From Panorpa germanica (lineage: Eukaryota > Arthropoda > Insecta > Mecoptera > Panorpidae): 64,000 bases of DNA. The notes beneath the pieces are model-generated. The model was not told where the DNA came from, made no database searches, and worked only from the letters and a program-made list of their open reading frames with translations. The stretch spans positions 25,617,807 through 25,681,806 of the forward strand of contig OY783206.1 of assembly GCA_963678705.1 (NCBI GenBank). Reading direction: 5' to 3'. Positions 1-25,580 of this stretch are shown piece by piece. The translations under genes and the position numbers were made by a program. Each line of letters begins with the position of its first letter. Positions within the stretch are counted from its first letter, which is position 1.

Positions 1-2136
1 AGGTTTGGAGCGAGACTATGGAATATTTCTGACTGCTAATCAAATACGACAATTGACATTTACTAGGTACGTTCTCATGCTTTACATTTTTACTAACACA
101 AATCTTTTAAAATTAATAAATATTTTCAGACTAAAGCAGTTGACAGAATGTAAAAACCAAGAAATTGACACGTATCTGGAGAACGATGAAAGACATGCAA
201 CAGATTACGACTCGTTAAACCCATATTTACTTGTAAATCGATTCTGTAGCGAATGGGAGGCGTCTCAAGCAATTTTGCAACTTCCAAGCTTGGAAACCAG
301 TGATGTAACGGTATTCAAAAATTATTTACTTAACACATATGCTTTTTTGGTAACCTTATACAAACTTAGAAATACAACGGTATTCAGAAACATAGTTAAT
401 AAATGCATTTCTATCAAACTTCTTACTCTGTACCTCTACTAACTAGATACATTGTAAATCAAATATAAGCCATTATAGTATGAGACTATAATTTTCTATA
501 CGATTTTTTTTGCTTCTACTTTTTCTGATCTTCAGTTTTGCCTCTTCCTTAGTATCGTTATCAAATGTTTCTTCGCGTTCCCCTTTAAGCAATAATTCAT
601 CTTTCACATCTTTTATTATCGATTGGTTTCTTGTCTAGTCTCGTTATCCTTTTTATAACTGCCTATACTCTTGTTTAACCTTTTGTATCATTATCATCTA
701 TAAAAATACCGCTTCATTTTAGACTTCTATTGCTCTTCATTACATTACGCTCGTCCTTCTATTCCTTACTTTACTAATACTCTTCTTCTTTTTCCATTCC
801 AAACACCTTTCAAATGAAATTATTTACTTTTAAAAGATATCATAAACATCCGATAGAACTCGTATTAACATTTGGTAGTTTGCTTCATGCATTTTAACTG
901 TTATTTTTAATATTTCATAAATCTTTTCAATATAAATTAGTACACAGGATGAATGTAATAAATATTTTACATATTTCTATAACAGCCTACAGTTTTTCTG
1001 ATACCTGGAATGGAAGGCGTATCCATAAGTGTGAAACCATTGGCCTTAAAGCTAAAATGTAAAGTATGGTGCCTCCAAATGGCGTATCAGTCTTCCTACA
1101 AAAGCGTCGTTGAAATATCGAACGAGCTGCTGCCGGTATGGTCTTAATAAATCAGTTAATACACGCACATATTTGTAGAACGGCAATATAAAAATAGAGT
1201 CGTTTCTTTTTTCAGTACGTAAAAAGCAAAATCAAGGATGATGCGAGCTTCTTTTTTGTTGGCTACTCTTTTGGATGTTTGATTGCTTTCGAATTGACGA
1301 GAATGCTGGAAAATGAAGGATATCGAGGAAAACTCTGCTTTATAGATGGTGCACCAGGATTAATTAGGAATATTGCAGACACTGAAACCAAAGACCAAGA
1401 GCTTCAAATTAACATTCTTACACATTTAACCGTGGAGTCATCGGACATATCAGCAGAGTTAACGGTAAAGTTATAAAGAGGGCAGTGCGAAAACATTCCA
1501 GAAATCATTTTTATTCTCTTTCCTTAAAGTTTTCTTGGAATTTCGGAAATGATATCTTTAAGGTGGCCTCAGTTCTATACATTCTGACAGTATGAGAATG
1601 TTACTCCAGGTAAAGGAAAAGAAATAAAAATGATATCGAATACTTTTTATTTTATGATTTTTTAAATAACGAAATATCCGCCACCGTATGGCACACTGAA
1701 TTTACGTATTTATAGTATTATTGATTAAAATTATTGATTGTAAATCATTTTTCAGGAATTATTACGCAATGAACCATCGTGGGACAAGAAATTACAATTA
1801 TTTCTACAAATGTCAACTACAGTCTTTCAGTTTTCAAAAGATTTGATGAAATTAATCTACAACTCCATGTATTTTCGTATTAGAGCGCATATAAATTATG
1901 ATCCTGTTGAGACAACCCCCTTAAACTCACAAATAACACTTATAAGACCAACAAGGCCAGTTGTAGCCCACACGGAAGAAGATTATAGTTTATCTAAATG
2001 GACACGAACTCCCGTCTTAGTTCATTTCATTGAAGCAAACCACGCCACCGTCGTAGACACGGTGCAATGTGCAGACGCCATTAATAAATTGTTTGTTGAT
2101 GATTCCACATCAAAAATATTTTATAGTAATATTTAA
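1..2136 (+). CDS. Fatty acid synthase copy A, 3' end (ACP tail and thioesterase)
   Basis: Partial gene entering from the left edge. Modelled exons are 1-66, 130-310, 986-1135, 1216-1464 and 1756-2136 (stop), each with GT/AG borders. The first carries the end of the acyl carrier protein (LERDYGIF...LTFTR). The second is a variable linker. The last three are the type-I FAS thioesterase, which releases the finished fatty acid. The nucleophile motif GYSFG, the Asp in FIDGAPG and the His in EANHATVVD are all visible, so the triad looks complete. Exon lengths 181, 150 and 249 match those of downstream copies B and/or C, showing this is the first of three tandem paralogues. The tail is longer than in B and C. 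KS to KR lie outside the window, so whether this copy shares their MAT defect is unknown. Confidence 0.9.
511..830 (-). mobile_element. CT-rich tract in copy A intron, possible antisense LINE relic
   Basis: This part of the 675-bp intron before the thioesterase exons is strongly C/T-rich on the plus strand, with many TTCTTC and CCTT runs. It resembles tracts at 37.2, 45.0 and 49.6 kb whose reverse complements read as decayed non-LTR retrotransposon protein. Here the translation is too decayed to be sure. Confidence 0.25.
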
Positions 2137-2559
2137 ATGACATTCACTGTTTTGTAGACTTTTTAGTAGAAAATTACTTCGTTGACGTAGTTACGTAGTT
2201 TTATAACACATTTATTTTATAATCTGAACAATTGCTAAGGTAATTTATTATAAAATGCGAAATACAACAAAAATTATTGAATTTATTATATTATTATTAT
2301 ACTATTTATTATTTAATGTGCTTTTAGTTTGTTATTTAGCCGTAAGCTATTTAAAAGTTGTATAAATGACGATTAAAACTAAACTAAATAATTACAATGC
2401 AAATAGATTAAATAAATTTTCAAAGCAATACTTTTACTTACTTACTTTTGTTAGATTAAAATTAAAAATATTCAAAATGCAATTATGTTTTAAAATTACA
2501 GTAATATTCATTGTTTTTTTGTATAAAATTCTAATTATATAATATTACTAGCTGACCCG
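2137..2559. other. 3' flank of FAS copy A, no gene seen
   Basis: AT-rich sequence after the copy A stop. An AATAAA at about 2410-2415 could serve as a polyadenylation signal but lies some 275 bp from the stop. No open reading frame or RNA gene is evident. Confidence 0.4.
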
Positions 2560-3196
2560 GCAAACGTTGTTTTGCCATATACGTTATTTCTAGGAAATAT
2601 TTTTTTTTTAAGAAATATTTTTAAAAATAGCTAACACTATAAGTGTGTGGGGATGTCATTATAATTCAAAGAGGAATGAAGCGTTGTAGACAATTAAAGT
2701 ATACTGTATAGTGAGTGAGAGAAAGGAAGCTGGCTTCGATCTCACCCCTACTCCATGATGTTTGCTGGTTGAAAAGTGACAACGGGAGACACCTGGAGCG
2801 GATAACTGATTGGTTGATAGAACTATACATGAAAATTATAGTATACTACAATTATTATATTCGATTGCCATCTTGTGGATCTGTGGATGGAACAGAATAA
2901 TATAAAAATCGCGATTAAAAATCAGGGGTTGATCGTATAAGGGTGAAAATTTAGAATTAAATGTATTTTTCAATCCTGAATCATGAAAGAATAAAAACAA
3001 ATAATTTTGTCCAAAAAATAAAAAAAATAATTTTGGGATGGACCACCCTTAACATTTAGGGGAATGAAAAATAAATGTTGGCCGATTCTCAGACCTACCC
3101 GATAAGCACACAAAATTTTATTAAAATCGGTTCAGCCGTTTCGGAGGAGTTTGGGAACAAACACCGCGACACGAGAATTTTATATATTAGATATAG
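2560..3196 (+). repeat. Dispersed insect repeat with CTGACCCGGCAAACG head
   Basis: The block opens with CTGACCCGGCAAACGTTG and closes with the conserved phrase ATCGGTTCAGCCGTTTCGGA, then a TATATATTAGAT tail. From general knowledge, sequences with this head and tail occur as dispersed non-autonomous repeats in many insect genomes. I cannot assign a class. The short open frame at 2715-2900 inside it is not a gene. Confidence 0.6.
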
Positions 3197-5291
3197 TTGT
3201 GCCTATTATTAGATTTTTTCCTAATTTTAATTTTAGTTATTGCCTTGTTCTCATCACTACACCTTTGTAACCGTATTTTTTCAAGTGCGTTGTTTACATG
3301 TTTGTTATAGGTTTTCATTAATTGATTAAATAAAAAATAATAATTTTTTTTAAGGAGGTACAGGACGTACCGTCAATGCAAAAAGTTTATCTCTCGGTAA
3401 TACGAAATGCAAAATACGAAGTACATGAGGGACGAGCAAATATTGGGACTGTACCTTTGAAAATGAATTTTTCAATTCCCTATTAAACTGCTTTTTGCTT
3501 GTTAAAATGATTTTTTTATGCATATAATAGTTTAATAAATTAAAAATTACCTATAATTAATATCAAATTTATATTAATTCAATTTAAATTCAAATTAAAT
3601 ATTTTGAAAAAGGAATAATAAATTTGGAAGCGCTGTAAATTTACGTGTGTTGACGCGATTTGGTTCTTTAATATTTATTCCGATTTTGAATTTCCCGCTC
3701 AAGTTGGCATTTGGAACGTTGCCAGCTTATAACCTACATTTACTGTTTCTTGCAGGTTTTATTTAAATATTTTCGTATATAGGTATCCTTTTGATAGTTT
3801 TCAATAGTTACAGAAAAGATTATTTTATATACACTTAGTTTTTGAAAGCCGTGTCACCATTTTTTAATAGTTAAAAGTTATATTATGTGGTGAAATTGAG
3901 CTAAAAATTATGATTTGTATGAAAAATGACTATTTTTAATTTGTATAAAAAGAAAACTATGAACCTTAGGTCTCTAAAATTTTGAGACAGCATGTATTTG
4001 AACTATTTATATCGACCCTTCAAATTTCACAACGTTTTTATCATTTACGTTAACGTCCTATACCTCCTTAAGCAAACTTTAAAGTTAAAATATTCTTTTT
4101 TTTATTATTACTTGATTGGCTTCTTTGGGTCACGGTTCTTTTTTGCCCTATAAATTACAATAACATTAATGGACAGTATCGTACTCATTTACAGGATCGT
4201 TTTAAACATTTTCTCGTTCGATTCTTTCTGCTAACCTCGTTTTTTACTTTTCTCCGTTTTCCTTACTTAAATTAGATCTAACCTTTCTTTTCCTGTAACT
4301 GTCTTTATTCTGTTGTATTTCATTGCATCAAACTGCGTCTTAACCATCTTTCCATTATTCTCCTTTCCTACTCCTTTTCCTTTGTTCTTCTTTTAGTTTC
4401 GTTGTTTTTCATCTTCTGATTCCCCTTCATCATATTTTTCCATCACGTCTTAATAGAACAAATTTTTTGAATTTTTTTTTTTAAATCTTTGGTGCTCAAG
4501 TTTTCCTGGTATTTGACTGTGTCTTATATTATTACTAAGAAATTGTTGAGCTTAAATTTTGCTTTTTGCACAAATAGTCTGTATGGATAACATGTTATAA
4601 ACATGTTTTTATCAGATGTATTTTAAAAGGCATGATATTTTTATATTTCTAAACAACCTAAGTACATCAATCTGGTTACAGTCTATATTTTAACATTTTA
4701 ATAATTTTTGGAGTATTTTCCTTATTGTCTTTAAACACGACATTCATAATTTGATCACATTGTACATTGCTTCCAGACAACTGCAAGTAGCAGACACAAC
4801 TGCGTTTATGAGGTATGATGTTTTCTGTTAATAATATAAAAAATAAAAACATTTTATGGTGTTAAACATTGTTAATATTTATTTGCATATCTGACGTTAA
4901 ACTATTGTTCTTTTATGATGTCGAAGGTGACAAGTTATGCGGCATAAATAAATCGTAAAAGTTTTATTACTGTTTGTTTCCTTGCCAATCAATATCACTT
5001 ATTGTGCAAATCATTCTTAATTACGATAAATTCAATAGTAAACAAATTCAATATTCAGAAAGGTATAAAATTATTGTAGAAATTCCGTACGATAGTGATA
5101 GTAAACAACCAAAAAAACTAAAACTCATATAAAATTAAATTAAAAAATGCTTAATGCTTAATTCTTAAGAAAACCATAAATGCCTTTATGGAAATGTTGG
5201 AGTGAATGGCGCTCCTCTGGCTTTGCTGAAACACTGCTCTTTATTCAAAAAGTTTACTATGAATTCTGATACCCAAAACTTAAAATAAAGA
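3197..5291. other. Intergenic, no gene seen; CT-rich tract at 4130-4450
   Basis: AT-rich intergenic DNA with no long open frame. The 4130-4450 stretch is C/T-rich on the plus strand, and its reverse complement gives short basic, Glu/Lys-rich peptides like the LINE relics elsewhere here, but the match is weak. Confidence 0.4.
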
Positions 5292-5512
5292 AATATATGC
5301 TATGTATAAAGAAGAATATGCTCCATAATGTGAAAAAAATGTCCTGAATGTATATTACATATACATGAAATAAATAAGTATGACAGTACATGCAGCAATA
5401 TTTAAATATGTGTGTGTTTTACATCACAACAGCATATACATTGGATATGCAATATACATTTATGTATATACCTTGAATATCGTATATATATCCAAATGTT
5501 TTCTGGGTAAAT
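5292..5512 (+). repeat. Left arm of a long inverted repeat
   Basis: The reverse complement of this stretch matches 7026-7205 over about 180-200 bp with scattered mismatches and small gaps. The best blocks are AGAAAACATTTGGATATA, AATGTATATTG.ATATCC and ACATTATGGAGCATAT. The arms bracket about 1.5 kb. This suggests a decayed DNA element with long terminal inverted repeats, or a fold-back element. Confidence 0.65.
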
Positions 5513-5866
5513 TACAATTTGAAAATAGTTCTGCAGGGTAGGCTAAAGCTGAGATTTAGGAAGATAAGAAATTAGGGATGAAACGTATGAAAATATAAAA
5601 TTAATTTTTTCTCACATGCTACCGACCACCACATAGTAAACATGTCAAATACGTGTTTCAGTCGGTTGCTTTTTTATATTACTTTACTTTGTCTCTAACT
5701 TTATTATATTACTGAAGCATACTATTTAACCAATGTATTAAAAAATAAAAGTATCCGTTATATTTTTTGTATTTAATTATAATTATTTTGTCTTCCGCCT
5801 TAACAATCTCCTATATATACCAATTAGTCTTATGTACACTTAAATGTTTCTTAAAATCCAACTTGC

Positions 5867-6255
5867 AATGGGTTTATGTCCTATGTCTTAATTTCTATAA
5901 AAGTGTACTATATATTGATAAAGTGGGTTACGAGAACCTCAAATGTTCAATTATTTTATAATAACTCCTTATATGTTAGGAGATATTAACAACTAAAAAA
6001 GTCATTTTGTCTCTTTAATTATTAAGGAAATTTAACTTTGTACACATTCCAAGACAGGTAACCTCACGACTGCTTTGTTGTTATCTCTTTCATACAACAG
6101 AGCGTAAAAGAGATAGCATATTCTTGACAGAATTTTGACAAGCTTACAGCTTACCAGCCTTACAGGTCATAAATCTCTGCTCATAAACGAAGTTATGTTA
6201 AATATTATGTCAGCCGTAACAAAGTTAAATAAAATGAAAACTTATTATTCTTTGG
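5867..6255 (+). mobile_element. MITE fragment (AATGGGCTTGTGTCC family), left end only
   Basis: Begins AATGGGTTTATGTCC and follows the full-length copies at 33352 and 54562 through the 'actatatattgataaagtggg' and 'tctctttaattatta' regions to about 'aaaacttattattctttg'. It then stops, lacking the second terminal repeat. It is nested between the long inverted-repeat arms. Confidence 0.75.
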
Positions 6256-6308
6256 TAACTAACGCATGTTTGTCTATTAAATGTGTATAAAATTTAAGAA
6301 CATTTATA

Positions 6309-6375
6309 GCAGTGTACACTGACGATCGATTATCTGGTGGTCCAAACATGCCGGATTAAAGTGACTTTACTGTAG
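6309..6375 (-). mobile_element. Possible pogo/Tigger-type element terminus
   Basis: Read on the minus strand the stretch begins CAGTAAAGTCACTTTAATCC, then a GGCA and a GATAATCGATCG block, preceded by TA. This resembles terminal repeats of pogo-like DNA transposons (CAGT...ATCCGG). No partner end or transposase was found, so it is at most a fragment. Confidence 0.3.
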
Positions 6376-7025
6376 TTGTCTGACGCGTTACAAAAGTTAT
6401 TTAAAACGATTTACCTTCGAACTACGAATTAAAAAACGAACTGCATTTCAATTAATATTCATTTTCTGTATTTATGAAACATCTCATGACCTCTGAGCGC
6501 ATTAAATATGAAAATTATGGATATTGCTGAAGAGGGGGGTGTATATAGACGTTAACAGTATCGAAATTGTTTTGTTTTAATCAGTTAGTGAAAGTATATC
6601 CTAGTTTACGTTTGTTTTAATTTGTTGTCAACGAATTGATAGCACAGGTTAGTGGACAAGGTGTTACACTTCTTTGGAATCTATTATTACATAGGAGTGT
6701 GTAATATGTGCATGATATGGATATTACCTTAAATCCATGAAATTTTCCTCAAACGAAACCTATTAATGTTTAATCCAAAAAGTATAGAGCAATGTTTATG
6801 TATAGTAGAATAAGCTTGAACGATATATGATCAATAACATGTCTGATATTCAAAGAATGCAATATCTAGCTAGTACTGAATGCAATGTATATATTTTTAC
6901 ATAGACATATAGTTTATATATCCACGGAAGCAACAAAAGTTTTTCAATAGTTAAAAATGCAAAAATAATTTGAATTTATACAATCAATAAATACTAAAGA
7001 TTAATGACATGCACTGATAGATCAC

Positions 7026-7205
7026 AGAAAACATTTGGATATACATATCATATATATTAATGTATATTGTATATCCTATGTATATGTTGTTGAGATGTAA
7101 AATGTACACTGTATGTCATATGTATGTTCAAATGCAAAGGTATGTGGTATTATTTTTACATTATGGAGCATATGTAAATATACGCAATATACAGTTTATT
7201 AATTT
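7026..7205 (-). repeat. Right arm of a long inverted repeat
   Basis: Inverted partner of 5292-5512. Similarity fades after about 7205. The open frame 7060-7347 that overlaps it is a by-product of the AT-rich repeat. Confidence 0.65.
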
Positions 7206-8032
7206 ATCTATAAAGCACATATTTTTAAAACCAGTTGGCGTTAAATTCAAGCAGCACAATCCCTATTGTGCTACCAATAAGTGCTCATTTACCAATAAGA
7301 AGAAATTTATGATTTACGCTGGTTCTAGAAGCAGCAGTACACATTGAGACTGTTTTGTCACAATTTCAAAAATCCAGCATATAGTTCGCAGGCTCGATGT
7401 ATTTTCTATAGGTAAACAAATTCAGAAAGTTACCAAAAAGAAATGTGACGTCTTTAATAGAAAGCTAAGCACATGGTACTATGGTCACATTTTTCACTAG
7501 TTTTTCATATAACTTTAGCTATCTTCTATGAATTGAAGATAGTACGAGCTATTAGTATGGTCGCTTGAAATGTTTTGCTTCACTATCACCTTGAAGCTCT
7601 TTACAATCATCGTATCATTGTTCTCATTGCATAATAATTTCAAATAATTTTAATTACATTGTTCTTATTGCAATTAATTTTTTTCACTATCAATAATTAC
7701 CATATTTGTTATAATTAATCAAATTCAACTATAAGTACAAGAAGAATAATTATGCACATTTATGAATAATTTAAAAAATTAACAAGACATGTATTATTAT
7801 AGCAAAATTGAATTGAAACAATTACGTTTCAAATAAATTTTGATTTTTTGAAAATTTCAGGGTGGTTCAACAACTTCAATTTTTATAACCCTTAATCTTT
7901 CTTTTAAAAGCAGTAAATGAGGTTAGAAATAGTTAATAGTAGTTAACAAAGAAACCAAAAACCTGCAGTTTTGTATGAACATGTTTAACCTAATTGCAAT
8001 ATTTAATGTTAATAGTTTAAAAAACATCAATT
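7206..8032. other. Upstream region of FAS copy B, no gene seen
   Basis: AT-rich intergenic DNA before the copy B start codon. A promoter or untranslated first exon is expected here for FAS, but I cannot point to a convincing TATA box, initiator or leader splice donor. Confidence 0.35.
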
Positions 8033-21681
<13,649 letters not shown>

Positions 21682-22379
21682 TAAAAATATAATTACACCA
21701 ATATTAAATAAAAGAAAATTTGTAGTAGTTTATGAATTGAATCCAGTTGTTACAGGTGTTGGTGGTTTCTCAATTCTTATAAATCATTAGTTAAATATTT
21801 TGTCTAATAGATTAGTTATCCAGCTAATAAACAACGCTTCTATCAGTTGATATCTTTGAGTTATATTTATTTAAAAGTTAGTTTTACTTCTGATAACTAG
21901 TGGTATAGTCACAAGAGCAAATATAATGCTTGAGAGGTGACCCAAATCAAGAGACATCCGCATCATAAACCAGCTTTTGCTTGCCTATATCCCCTTATTA
22001 AGGGGTTTCACGATGAAAAAAGTAATTACCAATCGTACTGAGGACTCAGTGTCCCACAAGTTTTGTACAAAACACTTTTATGTTTACATTGTTTTTCACT
22101 TTACTATGTGCACTACGCTATTCCATCGTTTTCTATTTTATTGTTTTTCCCTTCATGGCCTTACAACGACATTTGCATTTTACATTTTCTTAAACCCTTA
22201 CCATAAACGTCAACATTTTTTAAATTCTCTTCTCCCTTATTATTTTCCTTCAATGCCTCCTCCTTCTTACTCCCACCACCTATCTACTTTCTACTCTTCT
22301 TTTGCTATCGACTTGCGACTTTATCAATTGTATAAATTAAATAATATAAAGTATTCTAGGTAACGAAAGTTTTGGAATA
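21682..22379. other. 3' flank of FAS copy B; CT-rich tract
   Basis: AATAAA at 21707-21712, 26 bp after the copy B stop, is a good polyadenylation signal. The 22080-22320 stretch is C/T-rich on the plus strand, like the antisense LINE relics, and creates the spurious open frame 21977-22363. Confidence 0.5.
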
Positions 22380-23043
22380 TTTGTATTCAATTAGAAAAAT
22401 ATTGAATAAACTATTAAAAAATAAATTCTCAATATTTATCAAATAAATTCAATAACAAACATTAAATTTTTATACATTATATAATTCACAAACGTAAAAA
22501 AGGAATAGAACATTTATTGCATAGAATCAGATAAAATAGATTACAAGTTGACAACGTGTAACTTTCAATTACATACAAATACTGTTATTGTCATAAAATA
22601 TTGCGTCAAATTAAAATACAGTAACCAGCGCAACTGCTTTACAAATCGCTGATTATCGCTTATAAAAATAACTTTTAATAAAACTTAAATAACAACATAA
22701 AAACACATCTGATTACTAATTAACTTTATTATTAACAATAGATTGCTGAGCTACTTTCAGAATAATATTCTGTGTATATGTATGTATATTCACTAGTACA
22801 GAAAGTAAATGATTTTGCGTTCCCTTTAATTAATTGATTCATGCTAAATTGCTTTAACAAATGAAACATAAATGCTCTTTATATGTAGTTGTATTTATTA
22901 CAATATGTCTTTCTAAATAATTTTTCTACATTGATAGCATCATTATAAATCAACACGAATTTTCATAAGAGTTTCATTAATTATGTATTTACTAAGTTCC
23001 AGTAAATATTTTTTCTCTTGTATGTTTTATCGGACGTATCACG

Positions 23044-23925
23044 TTAACATGGTTTCTTTTTAGTATGTACAACTTTATGCTGGATTAAATAATGTTTTCG
23101 TTTAAACGATTTATGGCACTCATCACATGAATATGGTTTACCTTCAGCATGTGTAACTTTATGTCTTTCCAAGGCTTGTTTTCGTTTAAACGATTTATGG
23201 CATTCATCACATGAATATGGTTTACCTTCAGCATGTGTAACTTTATGTCTTTCCAAGGCTTGTTTTCGTTTAAACGATTTATGGCATTCATCACATGACC
23301 ACAGTTTACCTTCAGCATGTGCAACTTTAAAAGATTTAGTACAATCGTTACAAGAATACCTATTTTTCACGGGTTGCTCACTATTTGCGTGATTAGGTAA
23401 CAATTTATTTCTAGAAAAGCATTTATTACAACCATTTATTCCACATGTGCAAGGTTTTCCATTACCTTCCAATATTTGATTGTCTAGAATACTCGTCGAA
23501 AACTCCTTACAACATACGACACAGACAAAACTTGTTTCTTTTCTAGTACTGTCATGTAATTCATTTAGTTGGATATCAGTTGCAGATTGTGATTGTTCTT
23601 CAGGTATCTCACTGGAACTTGACAAGTCAGGTAGCGCTGATGGAGAACAGTCGTTGTCTTTAGTGTCAGACATATCCGAAGGTCTATCTGATTTACACTC
23701 TAGAGACAAGAAATTTCTAGAATCTTTATCCATTTCGCTTTTTACGTCACACAAAATATCTTCTCTCTTGGCTATTGTCAATTCATTATTTTCTAAGACT
23801 TCTTCTTTCAATTCTATTTTTACCATACTTTTGTCAAAAACACTTAAATCTTCTTCATCAATTTCAATTTTCATGTGACATCGTCTTGGATTTATTTCAT
23901 TGTCTTTATTTTCAATATCCGCCAT
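23044..23925 (-). CDS. C2H2 zinc-finger protein 1 (293 aa)
   Basis: Single-exon gene. The start context CAACAAAATGGCGG is shared with the zinc-finger gene at 60829, which supports this ATG. The N-terminal half is acidic and begins with the family module MKIEIDEEDLSVFDKS...IELKEE. The C-terminal third has three good fingers (WSCDECHKSFKRKQALERH; then two starting YSCDECHKSFKRK) with AEGKPY linkers instead of TGEKPY. Two upstream fingers are broken: one has odd spacing and the other (YSCNDCTKSFKVAHAEGK) lacks its His pair. The 84-bp finger unit at about 23130-23300 is nearly exactly repeated, so the array expanded recently. Likely a nuclear DNA-binding protein; target unknown. Confidence 0.8.
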   Translation of the reverse strand: MADIENKDNEINPRRCHMKIEIDEEDLSVFDKSMVKIELKEEVLENNELTIAKREDILCDVKSEMDKDSRNFLSLECKSDRPSDMSDTKDNDCSPSALPDLSSSSEIPEEQSQSATDIQLNELHDSTRKETSFVCVVCCKEFSTSILDNQILEGNGKPCTCGINGCNKCFSRNKLLPNHANSEQPVKNRYSCNDCTKSFKVAHAEGKLWSCDECHKSFKRKQALERHKVTHAEGKPYSCDECHKSFKRKQALERHKVTHAEGKPYSCDECHKSFKRKHYLIQHKVVHTKKKPC

Positions 23926-24139
23926 TTTGTTGGTAAAATTAATGAAAGTGAGAATGTAACTTACGTATTGTATTAAAATATTATTAACTAATCAAGCATC
24001 AAATATAAAAATAAATTTCAAATCTGCTGGTGCAACTCGGTTTTAGATACGAATATTGGTTTGAAATAGTACCACTTAAGATTGATGGTAAATTATAAAA
24101 CAGTACTTTGTATAGATTCAGACTTCAAGCACTGTGTCA

Positions 24140-24240
24140 GTGGTGAAGAAACTGCTGCATTGCCATAATAGTTGCTGGTGACGTCATCAGATGAGGAACA
24201 TGCAGCTAGCGCCACTGACACCCTGTAAAACAACAGGCAA
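24140..24240 (-). promoter_or_regulatory. Upstream block shared by the zinc-finger family (gene 1)
   Basis: About 250 bp upstream of gene 1, a block with plus-strand text GTTGCTGGTGACGTCATC and ACATGCAGCTAGCGCCACTG recurs, diverged, at 29850-29910, 58215-58270 and 61198-61250. Each copy lies upstream of one of the four minus-strand zinc-finger genes. The CRE-like TGACGTCA is present only in this copy. Promoter function is inferred from position and conservation. Confidence 0.5.
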
Positions 24241-24419
24241 ACACACATGTTCTTCGGTTTCTATGTTACAGTCAACGTGAAATTACTCTGTTGATTATCT
24301 AATGTTAAATTTTATACTAGGTATTTCGATTCACGGCTGAATTATATCAAGAGAACTTCATAGCTGCTTCAATTACATTGCAAATATAAAATCAAAATAT
24401 TACTTATCATAAGGTATAT

Positions 24420-25580
24420 TTTAGCGGCAGTGGTGCTAACGCACGATTCTTATTTTAAAGACGACATGTAGCTACAATGTTTTAAGGGAGGGGTTAGGGT
24501 TTCAGCGTAAAAAATACACTTTTTTGCGATTTTTTTTCGTATAGTATAGATTGAGCAATTTTATTCGAACCTTTTGTACATTATTGAGCATACTTTTGAC
24601 TATGTTGTATAATTGTATCATGCATCAATATTGAAGCATAAGCCGGTAACAAAGCTTTCTCCAGAAGGTCTTGGGAAAAAGACAATTTGCGGTGTTCACT
24701 ATAACTCGGGCGGAAATTATTTGAAAATGAAAAACCATTAAAATTTAGTTAAATTATAATTAAATCTTCCCCCCAACGGCCTCTGATAATTTTTTTTTTC
24801 ATTTAAAATTTTTTGGCGGCCATCTAAAGTGAAAACTGTTATTTTGCATGAAAAATTCCGCCATTCTGTGGGTGGGAAACATCTTTAATGTAAACATTTT
24901 TTTTTATCTAAACGTTGGGGTGAGGTATTTTATATGTAGAAAATGTGTACGAAGTTTGAAATGAATCGGTCAATTAGTTTTTAAATGGCTGTGAACACGG
25001 ACTTTGAAAAAGTAGTTTTGAGAAAAACGCGTCAGGACTATAGCAATGAATAAACTGTATACCTGATTAACATATAATACGATATAATACATCGGATGTT
25101 TTATACCCTACTCTTAAGAAAAGATCAGAAAAGCATATGCAATAATTATATGTAAAGTATACGTGTGTATTGTAACCCGGAAACCATGGGGAGGAACATC
25201 TTTCATCATGTGAATTAACCATGTATGATGTAGTCTCAGTCACAATATATCTGAGCCTACTGCCACAGGCACCTTAATTAAAAGAATTGTAACAATACCA
25301 AACTTAAAAAATAAATACATACACAACAAATCTGTTTAATTTACTGTGTATTTAATCCAATATCAGTCAAAGGATAATACAAGAAATAAATTGCTAAATA
25401 ACTGGCTGGTAGATAAAATAACAAATCGTATCTTAATTTAGTACATCAACAATATATCTTCATTAAAATATTGAAATTCCACGGACAGATTGTCTAAATA
25501 CAGAATCTATAAATCGCATGCTTCCATTTCTTTGATACAATATGATTATTAGAAGTAAACAACGCTAATAAAATTTTATA
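24420..25580. repeat. Segment absent from the paralogous locus; unknown repeat
   Basis: Flanks on both sides align with about 30060-30150 downstream of the second zinc-finger promoter, where only a few tens of bases separate them. About 1.15 kb is therefore inserted here, or was lost there. It contains GGGTTAGGGTTTCAGCG and poly-T-rich stretches but no coding signal that I recognise. Confidence 0.4.

Noticed and set aside
7060..7347. 95-codon open frame in the inverted-repeat arm
   Set aside because: Composition is Tyr/Met-rich from AT repeats, and the frame starts inside a repeat arm.
21977..22363. 128-codon open frame downstream of copy B
   Set aside because: C/T-rich low-complexity translation with no family features; same class as the antisense LINE tracts.
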